Assembly: GCA_026261815.1 (NCBI GenBank)
Contig: JAMPIT010000174.1
Coordinates: 9,858,001 to 9,922,000 of the forward strand
DNA from: Monarcha castaneiventris obscurior
Lineage: Eukaryota; Chordata; Aves; Passeriformes; Monarchidae
Reading direction: 5' to 3'
Length of the DNA: 64,000 nt
In this document: piece by piece, positions 49,701-61,900 of the stretch
Layout of the letters: each line of letters starts with the position of its first letter
Numbering within the stretch: position 1 is the first letter of the stretch
The notes under the pieces: model-generated
Told to the model about the DNA's origin: nothing
What the model saw: the letters and a program-made list of their open reading frames with translations, nothing else
Database searches by the model: none
Made by a program: the position numbers and the translations under genes

Positions 49701-50357
49701 TTCTCTCTGTGTCTGAAGCATCTTGAAAGTCAGGTACAGGCAGGCAAATAAAGTATGTCTTCTCCAATGCCTGTGTGCTTGATAAAGCACCAATAAACTT
49801 AATTGCCTTTGCAAAGCACTGATACAAAGAACAAAAAATATGTGCCCATGTATGGCTCCCATTTTGCAGTGAGTTACTTACGCATTCTTCTTCATTCTGT
49901 GTGCTATATAATCAGGGGCTGCATCTTGGAATTCACAGCAACTCTCCTCTCTGCGCTGAACATTTATGAGATTTATTGCTATTTTTATAGATATGGTAAG
50001 TAAATATAAACTGGGAAAGTGTCATAAAATATAAAACTCATCAGCAGATGCTGATTAAGGAGAATTGTTATATAAACTTTATATATTTATTCATTTAAAG
50101 TTTAGCTTTGCTGGCTTATTAGAAAAGGGTTCATATGAGAAAGGTATGACATGGGAAATGGTAGCAGAAGGGAATTGTGGACACCAATGGAAACATATAC
50201 TCTGAAAAACCTTTACATCCAACCATTGTTCAATAGAAAATAGTAAAAGAGGAATATTTCAAAAGCTTATTTAATTTGATGTACCATGCTATAAATAACA
50301 CTTTTACTATGGCCAAAATCTGTGACCAGGCTCATTGGAAGCGATCATTTTTGTGGT
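43731..50357. other. Unique non-coding sequence with weak exon-like frames
   Basis: 44171-44341 plus is a 56-codon open frame directly after a TTCATTTCAG acceptor. 46817-47170 minus is open in two frames at once. 47636-48219 plus has overlapping frames of 141 and 122 codons in GC-richer sequence. None resembles a family I know, and chance frames of these lengths are expected. No transposon recognised. Confidence 0.45.
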
Positions 50358-50560
50358 ATCATAGAATGGTTTGGATTGGAAAAGACCTTTAAGATTATCT
50401 TGTTCCAACTCCCCTCCAGTTATCTCAAAGCCCTGTCCAATCTAGTCTAGAACACTTCCAGGGGTGGGATATCCACAGCTCCTCGTGGCAACCTGTTCCA
50501 AGGCTTCAGCAGCCAAGAAACTAAACTTCATTAAGCTCTACTTCAACTTGATACAGCTCT
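50358..50560 (-). mobile_element. CR1 LINE 3' tail, minus strand, diverged
   Basis: Begins ATCATAGAATGGTTTGGATT on the plus strand and follows the standard CR1 tail: CAAAGCCCTGTCCAATCTAG, CACTTCCAGGGGTGGGAT, and CTCCTCGTGGCAACCTGTTCC (the last at about 50479-50499). After about 50510 the match becomes poor, so the edge is approximate. There is no coding part and no clear target-site duplication. Confidence 0.9.
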
Positions 50561-53500
50561 TTGCTGGGTCATCCCACAACATATCAGGAGCTGAAGGATA
50601 CAGCAGACCCTCACACCATGTAGAAAATGATGGAGACATTCAGAACGTAGAATGGGAGATGCTTTTGAGGTATCAGGCTTTGTGGCCTTGGCCAAAGGGA
50701 CTTTGTTGAATGAATCCTACTAGCCCATAGATTTTGCACTTGTGTTTATCCACCATGTTCTCCAATTGCAAATATCAGCCTTCAAAGATGAACAGTTCAA
50801 GGAGGAGATGTTGTTCCTGGAACTGCTTCATTTGCAGTGCTGAATGCCTGTTTCATGCCTTCATCTGCCCAACATGGGGACTGAAGAAGGGTGGCTGTGA
50901 GCCAAAATGAGAAGCAGGGTCCAGGGCAGGAAAATTCATGCAGCAAATTCCTGTTCCCTGAGCTTTGGCAAGCTGAGCTGTCACAGAACACGGCTGCCTT
51001 TGCCATCAACTGCAGCAGAGCTAATGCCTGTGTCTCCAGAAACAGCCTGTGTTTCTGCAGCTGAGCTGGTAAGCTGTGGCTGACACAGGCAGTGGGTTTG
51101 CTGCAGTAAGAGCTACACATTCAGCTATAAAAGTAACCTAATTGCTGTTGGACAGAAGCTTTAAACACACAGTGAGTTTGCTTTCTGCAGAAGCGAATAA
51201 TTGCCATGTGCAATTTTACACTTAGAGGGTCAGATTTTGTTGTGTTAAAATTATACAGTTCGAAAGCAATTGGCTTTCTTCTAGCACATAGCAATTTGGT
51301 TCCAGTGTGGGATAACATAACCAGCAACACTTCACTGCAGCACTGACTCGATGCAGTATTCCTCGGGTACTGGTCAGTATGAATTTATAGCTCCGGGCTT
51401 GATCCCAAGCCACGTTCCTGTCACTGTTTCCAACAGGCTCCAACTCAGGACCTAAAAAAAAAACCCGTGGTGAAAAACCAGAGAGCTGAGTGTATGTCCT
51501 ACACAATTCAGCTGACTATTCGTATGCTCAGCAGCTGATAGTTTAGGGCTGCAGTATTGATTTGTGTTACTGTACTTTATAGCTAGTATGTTACAAGATT
51601 AATTTTGTGCTACTCAGCATCTGCTTTCTCCTTGGGAAGTTTTGTAAAGAATTCTGCTGACTATAAAGAATCGACTTTTTCATTTTTTTTTCCCAACCAG
51701 CTGAACACATTCTTTATACCCTGCCCTTCCAAAGCATAGCATGACAGATACTGCTAAGATGATTATTCTATATACTTACATGTGCTTCTGTGCTCACAGG
51801 CAAACAGCTAAAGTCTTATTAGTACAGGTCAGCATCCTTGTTCAGTCTGTCTTCTCTCACTTACTTCCAGCCAGCATTACTGTGATAGATTATTATTCTG
51901 CTAGGGTAGGCTATGGCTCCTGTCCAAAAAAAGATATAAATCTATACACTTTTACAGATGGGTACTATTTTCTTCTTGCATTTACTTGTACTTTTAAATG
52001 GGAAATAACAGGGACTGGCTATAGGTAAAAGGGTGGATATTTAATTCAATAAATAAATGTATAAATAGCTCAATAATAAAAAATGTGTGGTATTACCATG
52101 AATAAAATTTGTCCAGACGGAATTTCTTGATTTAGGTGTCTATAAATATTAGTGAAGTGATATCTAATACTGACATCTAACACCTTTTCACCAAATCAAT
52201 ATAGGCAAGGTTTTGAGTACCTATGATTTGGCTGTGCCTCCCTTTGGGGGTCATTTAGGAGCAGGCAGTGTGTGATGGATGGCAGGCAATGTAATGGGTC
52301 TTTACACAGCTTAACACCAGCCACTGCAATGCGCAGGGCTAATTTCAGGGAAGAATGGGAGAAATAAGTTGCATCATTTCAAGTCCTGACATAAATTCTT
52401 TTCCTTTGCTTCAAAGGAAAGGAGCTCTGACCCCATTTGTTTCTGGACTGAGCAGTTTTGTGCTGGCTTTGAGTGAGACTATGCTTCATAGCACATTGCT
52501 TTGTATGCTGTTGTGCCTGCACTATGCAGCAAGACATAGACCTCATCCTCCAGCTTAGTCGCTGAATTAAAAGCAATGGAGATGTGAAAAGTACATGCTC
52601 AGTCAAAGTGGGAAGAGGAAATGAAAGCATGGATGCTTCTTAAAGGTTAACCCAGGCTCTGTCTCAGAGGCAGGGGCAAAGACAGATGCTTTTTAATGAA
52701 CCCCGAAAGTATTGCTCATGAAGGTTCTTATAGAGCTATTTCATCTACCTTGCTTCGGATTTGTTCTTATTGGGTTTTATGGCAGCAAAAGCCCTGTTTT
52801 ATTCTTCAGGGAGTGCCCTGTGGTGGTGGGGCTGAGAGAAGGGCAGAATTATGGTGCCAAAGATTACAAAGCCTAAATCAGATCATCTCTGAGCATGAAC
52901 TCTCACACCTGACGTTTCTGCAGTAGAAGCATACAGACTTAAGTCCAGTGAAGTTCTGTCCCTTTTAGCTGGGAACACGCCCAAAAGGCTAGAGCAGGAT
53001 GACAAAATTTTAGTGAGTTTTCTGTAGAATTCTGGAAGCATGCAAGTTTTAGTCCAGAGAAAACAGAATAACTACTCTTCTCCGTCAAAAGTCCATGTCC
53101 TTCTCATAGCATAGGCTGTACACCATGACCATGACAGAGAACAACTCAATAAAGTTAGCAGTGTGTGAACAAAATTGTCAGGGTCCTTATCTCCAATAAC
53201 CAAAATGTACATGTAAGTAATCCTTCAACCCTGAACACTGTAAATAAAAAAAGGTCAAGAAGCCTTGACAAAGGATCTATGGCAATGTACTATTATCTGG
53301 GTAAAGGCTGCTGTAAATCACTTTGTCTGGCACATGCTCACAAGCAGAAATAGTTTAAAATCAGTAAGAATAACCTTGGGAAAACCGACTGCAAATGACC
53401 AGTAGATGGTGGTAAATCTTGGGAGATCAGTACAATATGTTTATTGCTGCACCATAAATGAACATGGTTCTGCAGATGTAAACAGACCATAAATCTGATT

Positions 53501-53980
53501 CTGCCCTCAGTTAACAAGGCCTTTAGGGCTGACCAGAGATAGAGCCACTACAGCTGTGGATTTCTCCCTCAGAGATAATATCTATCCACGTTGCCATCCT
53601 CAACTGCTCTCCAACAGAAGGAAAAATAGTTTAGTACTCCTAGAGTATTTTTCCAAATTTTGTTCAGTGTTATCTTCTTGCAGCACCTTAATTTTCCAAA
53701 CAATAAAGGCAAATAGATTTACTCTACCTCACCTTGAATGTCTAAAACTCAGTCTGAACCCATTTCCATGGGTTCCAGGATATGCCCTTCCATGCCCTTC
53801 ACCTGACAAACAGAACAGACCCTTTTGTGTCGAACACCAAATATAGGTCAGACTTGAGTCCAGGAAAGACTTCTAAATTAAGGTTTCTGTAATGCAGGTC
53901 TTTACATGTGAACAAGCTATGTCAGGTCCAATGCTAGTCCTCAGAAGTGGATTCAGTGCACCCAGTGGAGCCACAAAGCA
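50561..53980. other. Unique non-coding sequence, nothing recognised
   Basis: The longest frame is 107 codons (50797-51120 minus), without recognisable content. No tandem repeat or transposon seen. Confidence 0.5.
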
Positions 53981-54000
53981 GTTCAGTTCAGTTCGGTTCA
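53981..54000. repeat. (GTTCA)4 pentanucleotide run
   Basis: Four GTTCA units, the third changed to GTTCG. Confidence 0.9.
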
Positions 54001-56863
54001 TCCCAAAAGACATCTCTTGATCAGACACCTAAAATGGGAACCTGACATTTTCTGAGATGTTCTATGGGAAGATATGGGATTTATAGGAAACCTGTGTCCT
54101 TCTGGAGGGGCAGTAATAAATCATTTGGAATAGCTGCAGGCACCTCAAACAGCAGAGGAGCCTAACGTTTACACAAGTGAATTGTACCACTTTATGTAGA
54201 ATATTTCATTTGAACATAAACTGAATCCAATCCCTAACCATTTGTGTTAGGACAAATCAATCCCACCTGTTATATTGTCTTCTGTCTATGACATCTACAG
54301 GCCTTATATCTTGAAAAAAAAATAGGTTTTTGTGTGATGTCAACCCTTATTTCTGTATCTTTTCAATTCTTAAAGTCATTCAAGTCTTTCATCTGCCACC
54401 AAAAGGGTACAAATTAATTTTCTTCATGCAGAAGGCCAGGGGTGCTGCATTCTTCTCTGTCATTTATCACTGACAGACTGATATGCATCACTCAGAAATT
54501 CAAACTTCTATAAGGCTACAAGGCTTTCAATTACTGCAGGTTCTGTTAGAAATTATCCAAAATGAAAATTATCTTCCCTAATCCATGCTCTGTGTCTCCC
54601 TTCTGTTGCATTGATCATTCATTCTATGTACAAATCTGAAAACATGTAGGCAAAAAATATGCACTATGTAAAGTACGATAATTTCAAAAACATAATTTTA
54701 AGAAGTTAAAACAGCAGGATCTGGTCCTTAAATCAACATGAACAAAGATTCACTCTCAGAACAAAAGAAAACTGAAATGCATGGTGACAGAGCACTTTTT
54801 ACTGTTTGGAGTTTTTTGGAAGCATATTTGTTTGACAGTTCCCAGATCCATTCAGGGTCAGACTCTGAATATGTTTATCATTATAGAAACAATGTGAAGA
54901 GAAAGAGTGTACTATACATAGTGTAGTTCCTTCTGCCACTCAAGTTTCCAACACTGAGATGCAGCAGGAAACATTTGAGGGCTTGTACAGGAGATGAAGA
55001 AACCCAGAGCAGAGAAAAACTACAATGATGTCAGTGGAACGACCTCTGCAGGTTTCAGCATTTTGGATAAGACTTGATTATGCTTCTTGATTTCTACCAT
55101 AATATGTTTAAAAGAGTTGATATCAGCATGCAATGTAACTTTTAGTCTCCCAATAAGTTTGGAGAACAGGTTGCTAAAAACAGAACTCCCAGCAAATACT
55201 AATGTTGCTTTCTGAAAGACATATCTCAATTACATTCCAAATTACCTGTAATTATGAAGGTCATAGTTGTAAGGTCAAATACAGAGATGCTTTTTCTCCA
55301 TTCTGGTAAAGTCATCCTTGAGAAAATCCTTTATATTTTGGTCCATAGACAAGAAAAACAAATGTTAATGAACCGTTGGAGAATATCTTTTCATCTTAAC
55401 TCTGCACTTGTTTTCTTTGATATCAATATTAACAGTTAATACCAAGACAGGTATTAATTGCATTTTAAAATACTGGGACTGATGTACAGAGGTGGGACAA
55501 ACTGGTACTTATGCCAAGCACTGCTGGCAATTATACGTAGCCTTCTTTTAATCCTAATTTCATGCATTATAAGATACAGCATTAGTGTGGAGACAATAAA
55601 TCACTTACAGACCGTAGAAGGCTTCATTTATCTTTGTAGAGATGCTGTATAGAAGCCACGTCTGAGTTATTGCAAAGAAAAGTAGATTTTTGGACATTTG
55701 TGAAAGTACATTTGCAAAAATGCTTCCTTTTCAAGATACTACTTTTTACAGTTTCACTTACACATGCTCATGACTTTTGCAGCAAATATCATTGTACTTT
55801 TGAAAAATAAGTAATTTCCTCAAGCAATATGATTCCAGATACAGAAGGTATCACTATAATAATGGTGCAAGCATGATAGCATAGACAGTTTATAGTTAGA
55901 ATAACCAGGGAGTAGTGCTTATCCCATGCACAGGATAATTTTTGAATGAATGGAAGTCTGAATAAACAGCAGTGACCTCAAACAACTTAATTTTCCCTAA
56001 CGGTGTGTCTGTTACAATCCCAGAAAAGGAAAGGCTGGATATTTTGGAAAATGGAGCTGTCTAGCACACTTGGTATATGCTGTGGACCAGCATGCATCTC
56101 TTCTTCTCACACCACTTACCACCATTTTCACTCCCCCAGGCACCTTCTCCTCATTGCTGGCCTCACCAGGTATGTCCATAGCAATCCTTCCTGCAGACTC
56201 AGTCCCCATGACAGAGTCAGCCACAGGTGCTCCTTACACCTGGCCTCTGATTTCATCCTCTCTCTGGACATCTGAAGATCACTGAGGTTACTGAGGATGT
56301 GCATCCTCTGAAGTTTGCCATCCCAGAAGGCAATTAAGGGTAAGGTAATTAGGTGGACTGAAGCCCATGGCAAAATCACTGCTTTTTCTTTCCATTTCAG
56401 TAAGTATTTTAGGATGAAGGGATGCTTCCCTGACACTTTACACCCTATATTTGTTGGTATCTTTTTTTAATTTCATGTTTGCTTTTTCCTTCTCTCTGAT
56501 ACTGCTTTCCCCTGTAACTGTCATGGCTGGTTCGCACCAGAGATTTGGATATTGATTCATTATTGGTGCCTAAACACTGTGTCCCTGGCATGAGCTGCAG
56601 GCAAGAGGAAGAATTACAGAGTGCTTGAGACTGCTCCAGATTGCATTTAGATCTGTGTGTATAGCTATGGGGAGCACTGCAGCAGTGCAGAGACACCAGG
56701 ATGAATGTGAGTATCTCTCACTGCCCACCCAAACTGCTGTGACTGGTTGGGAGGTTGGCATGCAGGCTGATGGTGAGGGACCTGGTTGGTTTGTGACACC
56801 AGGCAGAGTGGTGGCTCCTGCAGAAATATGCTGGGCTCTGCCAGTGAACATGTATTTTCAAAA
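54001..56863. other. Unique non-coding sequence, nothing recognised
   Basis: Many short overlapping frames on both strands between 56003 and 56909 (up to 102 codons), none protein-like by family. No repeat recognised before the CR1 at 56864. Confidence 0.5.
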
Positions 56864-58005
56864 ATTCATAGAATGGTTTGGGTTGGAAGGGAACTTAAAA
56901 ATCATCTAGTTCCAAACCTCCTGCCATGAGCAGGGACACCAGTGAGAGACTGAAATGTTAATGGTTAATGTTAATGGTTAATTGAAAACAATTGCCCATT
57001 TGTGGAGAGGCAGGGTGGTTTGCTCAGGCCAGGTTTGCACGCCCTGAGGGGGAGGAGGTGAGTTTTTGGGTGTGTAATGGCAAGACTCTGGCCTACATAA
57101 GACAGAGGGGGTGAACAATCATGACCTCATGACAATCATGAGGTTACAAACTGGGCTTTAAGGCTAGTAAGAGGCAGATCCTGCAAGGTGGGATGGTGCT
57201 TTTTGTGATGCTCTTGGCCTTCCCCTACACAAATCACTCTGTTGTAAAACTCCCCCTCTCCCCTGCAGGTCCAGAGGGTGTTAATCCCTTCTGATGGGGC
57301 ATAACTGGTCCAACTGCACTGATGTGAGAGCCAGCTGCCCTGTTTTAGAAGGTGTCATAAAGCACCAAAAATCCCCAAAGTACCCCCAGACTCATTTCTG
57401 AGACCTTCTACCAGAGGACTGAAAGCTCCCCCTGCCCAGAAGAAGCACATGGGTGGTCCCACGTGAACCTCAGTTACTGAGGATCCATCAGACTTCGTGC
57501 TTTGCAGGCCTTTTCCTCAATTTGATGCATCAAGACGGTGACCATCACTTCAACAACCATCACTTCAACAAATGGACATCTAAATTGCAATAATCAAGTC
57601 AGTCTCGTTGTGAGATCCGTGGGTGGTGATATGTTTTTACTCTTATGCTTTCTTTCTCCTTATTTCTTTCTTTTCCCTTATATACTTCTTTAAGTGATAT
57701 TTTTATGCTTTCATATTGCTACGTTGGAATAGAAAATAACCAAAATTACTACATATCTGCTTTCTGTTGGAATCAAATTGTTCTTATATAAACCCTACAT
57801 ACAGATATTTATAAACACTGATCATTCAGTGTTGTTTCACTCTAATCCACTCCAAGGGATTTATCACCAAGAAACTGTGCTACCCCTGCCATTAGGGGAG
57901 GGCTGTAACAACACCTTCTGCTAGACCTGCATGGTCAAAGGCCCATCTAATCTAGCCTTGAACTCTTTCCCATTTTCCACATAGGAACTTCCCTGCTCTG
58001 ACCCA
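56864..58005 (-). mobile_element. CR1 LINE 3' tail, minus strand, split by an LTR insertion
   Basis: The left part, 56864-56940, starts ATTCATAGAATGGTTTGGG and runs to GAGCAGGGACACC. The right part, 57911 to about 58005, resumes with ACACCTTCTGCTAGACC, then CAAAGGCCCATCTAATCTAG and CCTTGAACTC. Placed end to end without the second ACACC, the two parts read as one continuous CR1 tail. The interval between them is the LTR-like insertion. The outer right edge is approximate. Confidence 0.88.
56941..57910. mobile_element. Solo-LTR-like insertion, 970 bp, inside a CR1
   Basis: The insert is bounded by the direct repeat ACACC at 56936-56940 and 57911-57915, a 5-bp target-site duplication as made by retroviral integrases. 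Its ends are AGTGAGAG and CTGTAACA. If the first base was originally T, these are the usual TGT...ACA LTR ends. It contains no gag, pol or env frame, as expected of a solo LTR left by recombination between two LTRs. Inside are a 13-bp duplication (GTTAATGGTTAAT at 56957-56969 and 56970-56982), a 15-bp duplication (ACCATCACTTCAACA at 57541-57555 and 57556-57570), and TATATAA-like words near 57784. A 5-bp duplication is usual for class III (ERVL-like) elements in birds, but I cannot name the family or fix the strand. Confidence 0.75.
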
Positions 58006-58569
58006 GAGTCTGGCATGTGCTGAGTGAGCAGGTTCAGTTGCTCTTCTGCATCAGATTTTGTGGTCCCTGCTTGCACTTATTTGTCTGGCTAATTTGTGTG
58101 TTTTCATCTGCTGGTTCCTTGTTATTCAGATTTGTTTGTTAGTGGTAAGGATTTGTGTTTCAGTCATATTATTGCAGTAGAAGAGAAGCTCTCTAGTGGA
58201 ACACAGCAGCTGTTTAACAGTTTGTATCAGCAGTACACAAACTGCATCAATGCAGGGCAAAGAACAACGCTCTGCTAAAAATCTGGGAGAACAGAATGAA
58301 AACTGTTACTCGAGGCTATAGAAATCTCAGCTTCCTGAAAACTCTTGTAGGAACTCTAAAGGTCCCTCAATGAGTCATGGTTTTACAAACAGAGAGGGAG
58401 TGCCTCTTGAAATCTGTGCCAGAATTGAGCTCGTGTTACAGCATGGTGTATGAGGTGCAAAGTCACAGGTAACAAAAATAAAATTACCGAGGTTTTTCTC
58501 TTGAGGGCCCTCATTTGGGTATAGCAGGTTTCTTCTTTGTTTGTGGATAACTGTCCAGATTGGAGTTTG
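58006..58569. other. Non-coding sequence, nothing recognised
   Basis: Only short frames of up to 68 codons on either strand, with no known relatives. Confidence 0.5.
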
Positions 58570-58900
58570 CACTGGCTTCATTTAATTTCCTCTGCACACA
58601 GTATAATTGCTGAAATAACTGAGCTGGCTGCAATTATTGGCCATGCAATTTCATGCATCCGTGAAAATTTATTGAAGTACAAATCCTTGCATTTGCTCTA
58701 ATTTGTGCTAATGAAAGGCCTTGGCATGTTTGCTAGTAAGTCTTATAAAGAAGAAGATTCAGAGGGAATTCAGAGGGAATCACTGTAATGATTTCAAATT
58801 AGAGTAATAAATTTGACTTTATCACATTAAAATTAATAAAACTGTTGTTAGCGATTTGATTTTCCACTACTGTGCACCTAGTATGGAATATAAAGATTGA
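58570..58900. promoter_or_regulatory. Candidate conserved non-coding element
   Basis: AT-rich, repeat-free sequence dense in homeodomain and POU-like words: ATAATTGC, CAATTATTGG, ATGCAATTTCATGCAT, GTGCTAATG, ATTAAAATTAATAA. It contains a short duplication TTCAGAGGGAA (58758-58768 and 58769-58779). No open frame spans it. The resemblance to conserved developmental enhancers is a pattern judgement only. Confidence 0.25.
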
Positions 58901-61900
58901 TCATTTTTTCAAGAAGTTTCTGGCCACCCGCAGTTGAAACTTTTGATCAAAGCAAAGCTATAGATTTACATCTCAGCATATTTCTCATTAAGAAATTTAT
59001 CTCTGAAGGAATTATTAGAAACTGCAAGAAAGAGTGGGCTACAGAAACATAAAGGCTATCCAGCTGCAGAATGAGAACATAGTTCAATGAATATTTAGCT
59101 TACAATTTAACTTATGAGCTGATTAATGATACAAAGTTATATTTTTTCTTCCAGATGACAGTATAATCAGAAAAGCGATAAAGGTGTCTGCTGCCGTAGT
59201 GGTACGGATGTGATATCTTTATTTTTCATGCCTAAATACTATTTGCCTGAAGAGCAAATATATTCTTCCTGTGCTGGTTGAAGCTGGTCTACAGTGAACA
59301 TACACATTACGCTTAGCCATGGAAATCCATCTCTTTGTCTGTCATGTTGTACTTCTCTGCAGTGAAAGCAAAAGCTTTCAAATGGGCTTTTTCCTTCTGT
59401 ATTCACAAAAGTAATAAATTTCCACATGAATAAAGATGAAGAATTTGAGGGAAAAAAGCAACAAAACAGTTCAGCTGTCTGTTGAAATTCAGCTGCACTG
59501 TATCCTCTTGCAGCAGAATGGCCCCACTCGTACCCCTGAGGTGGGAATCACCAGCCCGTGCCCTGCCAGAAGGGTGCTGAGGGCCCTGCTCTGAGGTCTC
59601 TCTCTCAGTGGGGCTGCTGACTCTGCTCTGAAGTTATAAACAGTGCAAGTGATAAAATAGTGCACAGATAGCAGTGCAAAATTCATTTTGATTGCAATCA
59701 CAAGACAAATGGAGCGATCTTCCTTTGGTACAAGGTGGGAAGGTAGAGAAGGAAGGGTGGGTATAGGATTGTCTTTAGGGAACAGGCTGAAGAGGATGGA
59801 AAGAGGAGATGGACTATTACTGATCCTGTTTTCTCATCTTTTCTCTCCTTCTTATTAACCTCCAAATTCTCCCTTTCTCCATCTTTTCTCCATCTCACCT
59901 TAGATACCCCTTCATCTTGTCACCTCTTCCCAAGTCTCTTCTCTGTCTGGCCAGACCTGGATCCACCTTGTTGTACCTGTGCTGTCCCAGGAGAACAGCG
60001 ACAGTGATCTGAAAGTATTGACCAAAAAGTCCGTCTTTGTGCCAATAAACTACTACTAGAAGAGCAAGGTCCATCCTCTGGTCCCGAGGGCATTTCCCCA
60101 GCCTGACCCCTGACCCTGTTCAGCTGCTAGCACAGCTGGTGCCACCAAAATTTTGAGGAAGAGATTTTTTGGCACAGAGGTACCATATGTAAGAAAAAAA
60201 CGCACAATCCTGGCCCTCTGCCTGGGGAAACCTGTACACAGGAAAATTTCCATATCATCATGCTCTTCAGTCAGTTTGTGGTGTAGAAAACAATTCCTTG
60301 GCATTGGATAGCCAGGCTCATGTCAGGATTCCTGGAATAAAGGACTGCCTGGGTGTCTTTATTGGCTATTTTTGTTCAGGTGGAGTATATAATGGCAATA
60401 AACTATTTACAGTGAAAGCTATCCTACAATCAATTCCTCCTCCTGTGAGAATCTGATTTGCAACACCCAACTGTTCTCTGTTTTGCAGGAGGCATCATGA
60501 TGACACACATAGCACATGTGCAGGGAGACAAATCTCATGGATGTGCTTCTAATGGTACTGCAGACAGCTGTGAAGCTGCTCAAGCAGCTGATTAAGGTTC
60601 TCTCTTCATTTTGTTCTCACTGGAGAATGGCTGTTACCATGTTGTCACCAAAGTTATCACATTAAAAGGCAGTACCCTGGCATTACTTCCCTCATGATTA
60701 AGGCACTAAGTTTGGATTAATTCCTTTTTTAAAGATTTTTCACCTGCCTGGCATTACCCTTAACTAAACAGCATTTAAGTATGCTATAAAATGATCATGG
60801 GTGGGTAGTGATTTAGTGCTAGAGGTATGGAAAGGAAAGTCACTCTGCCTGAGTTCTGTAAAACTTCGCCTTACATACAGCCTAAGCCATGTCTATTCTT
60901 TTTTTAACTATATATTAGAGACACAGATTTCAGTGAGAAAAAATGAGTAGGGAAAAAAATTGTTTCCAGGAAAACAGAATTACTCCTGGGTTTTGGTGAT
61001 ATTTATGAGACGGCTCCCTTTGCAGGGTTTTAGATTTGCTTTTTTTCCCAGAAGCCAATGTAGAACTGCTCTCCAATATCTACCACAAATTGATTCATTG
61101 TTCAATTTTTCACTCCAAGTTCCTGACAATCTGGATCAAGCAGATAAGTAGCAATTAACAACATTTATAGATGGCTGATACAAAATAGAGATTGACTACA
61201 AGGTGATCCCTCTGCTCTGCTTAGCTCTCGGATTTGCTTGCAGCCATAAGGCAGGTGGAAGAGGCACTGAGTAACCTGTACTGAGACCACAATGTACAGG
61301 GAGAGCACTGTCTGCTGACAATGTTCTGAACCAATTTGAAAAACAATAGCCTGGTGTTGCAAGAGTTATTTTCTAATTGTTTTATTTTAAACATTTGCTT
61401 TTATTTTAAACATAAATTCTCTCATATTACAAATCCCATAAGTAAAAGATACAACAGTTTAAATTTGAGATACAGCAGTTCAGCCATTGAAAGGGACAGG
61501 TATGAAAGCTGAACTCTCTGAATGGATGTAATGGCTCTTTTTTGAACATTGTAAGACAGAAGAATTTCTGTCTAGAACTTGTCTCTTTTTTTTTTTTTTT
61601 CCATTTTTGGCTTCCTGTTCACAGAGCAAAAGCAGTTATATCATGGCTTGTTAGTAGGCATGCAACACACTCATCTAGGGGAAGGTAGTATGGTAGCATG
61701 TGTTGGGTATCATGTGGTGCACCTGAAATTTAAGAACAAGTATTCTAATAGTGGTTTGGGTTTCTGAAAGAGCTGCTTGAAATGGGTAATTTCTAACTCT
61801 TTTCTTAAAAAGCTATATGCCTCCCTCACCAGGAACTCAACAGCATTAAGAAGTGAAAGCCAACTAACAAGAACCCAAAGAAGCTTTAAGGTATCAGAGC

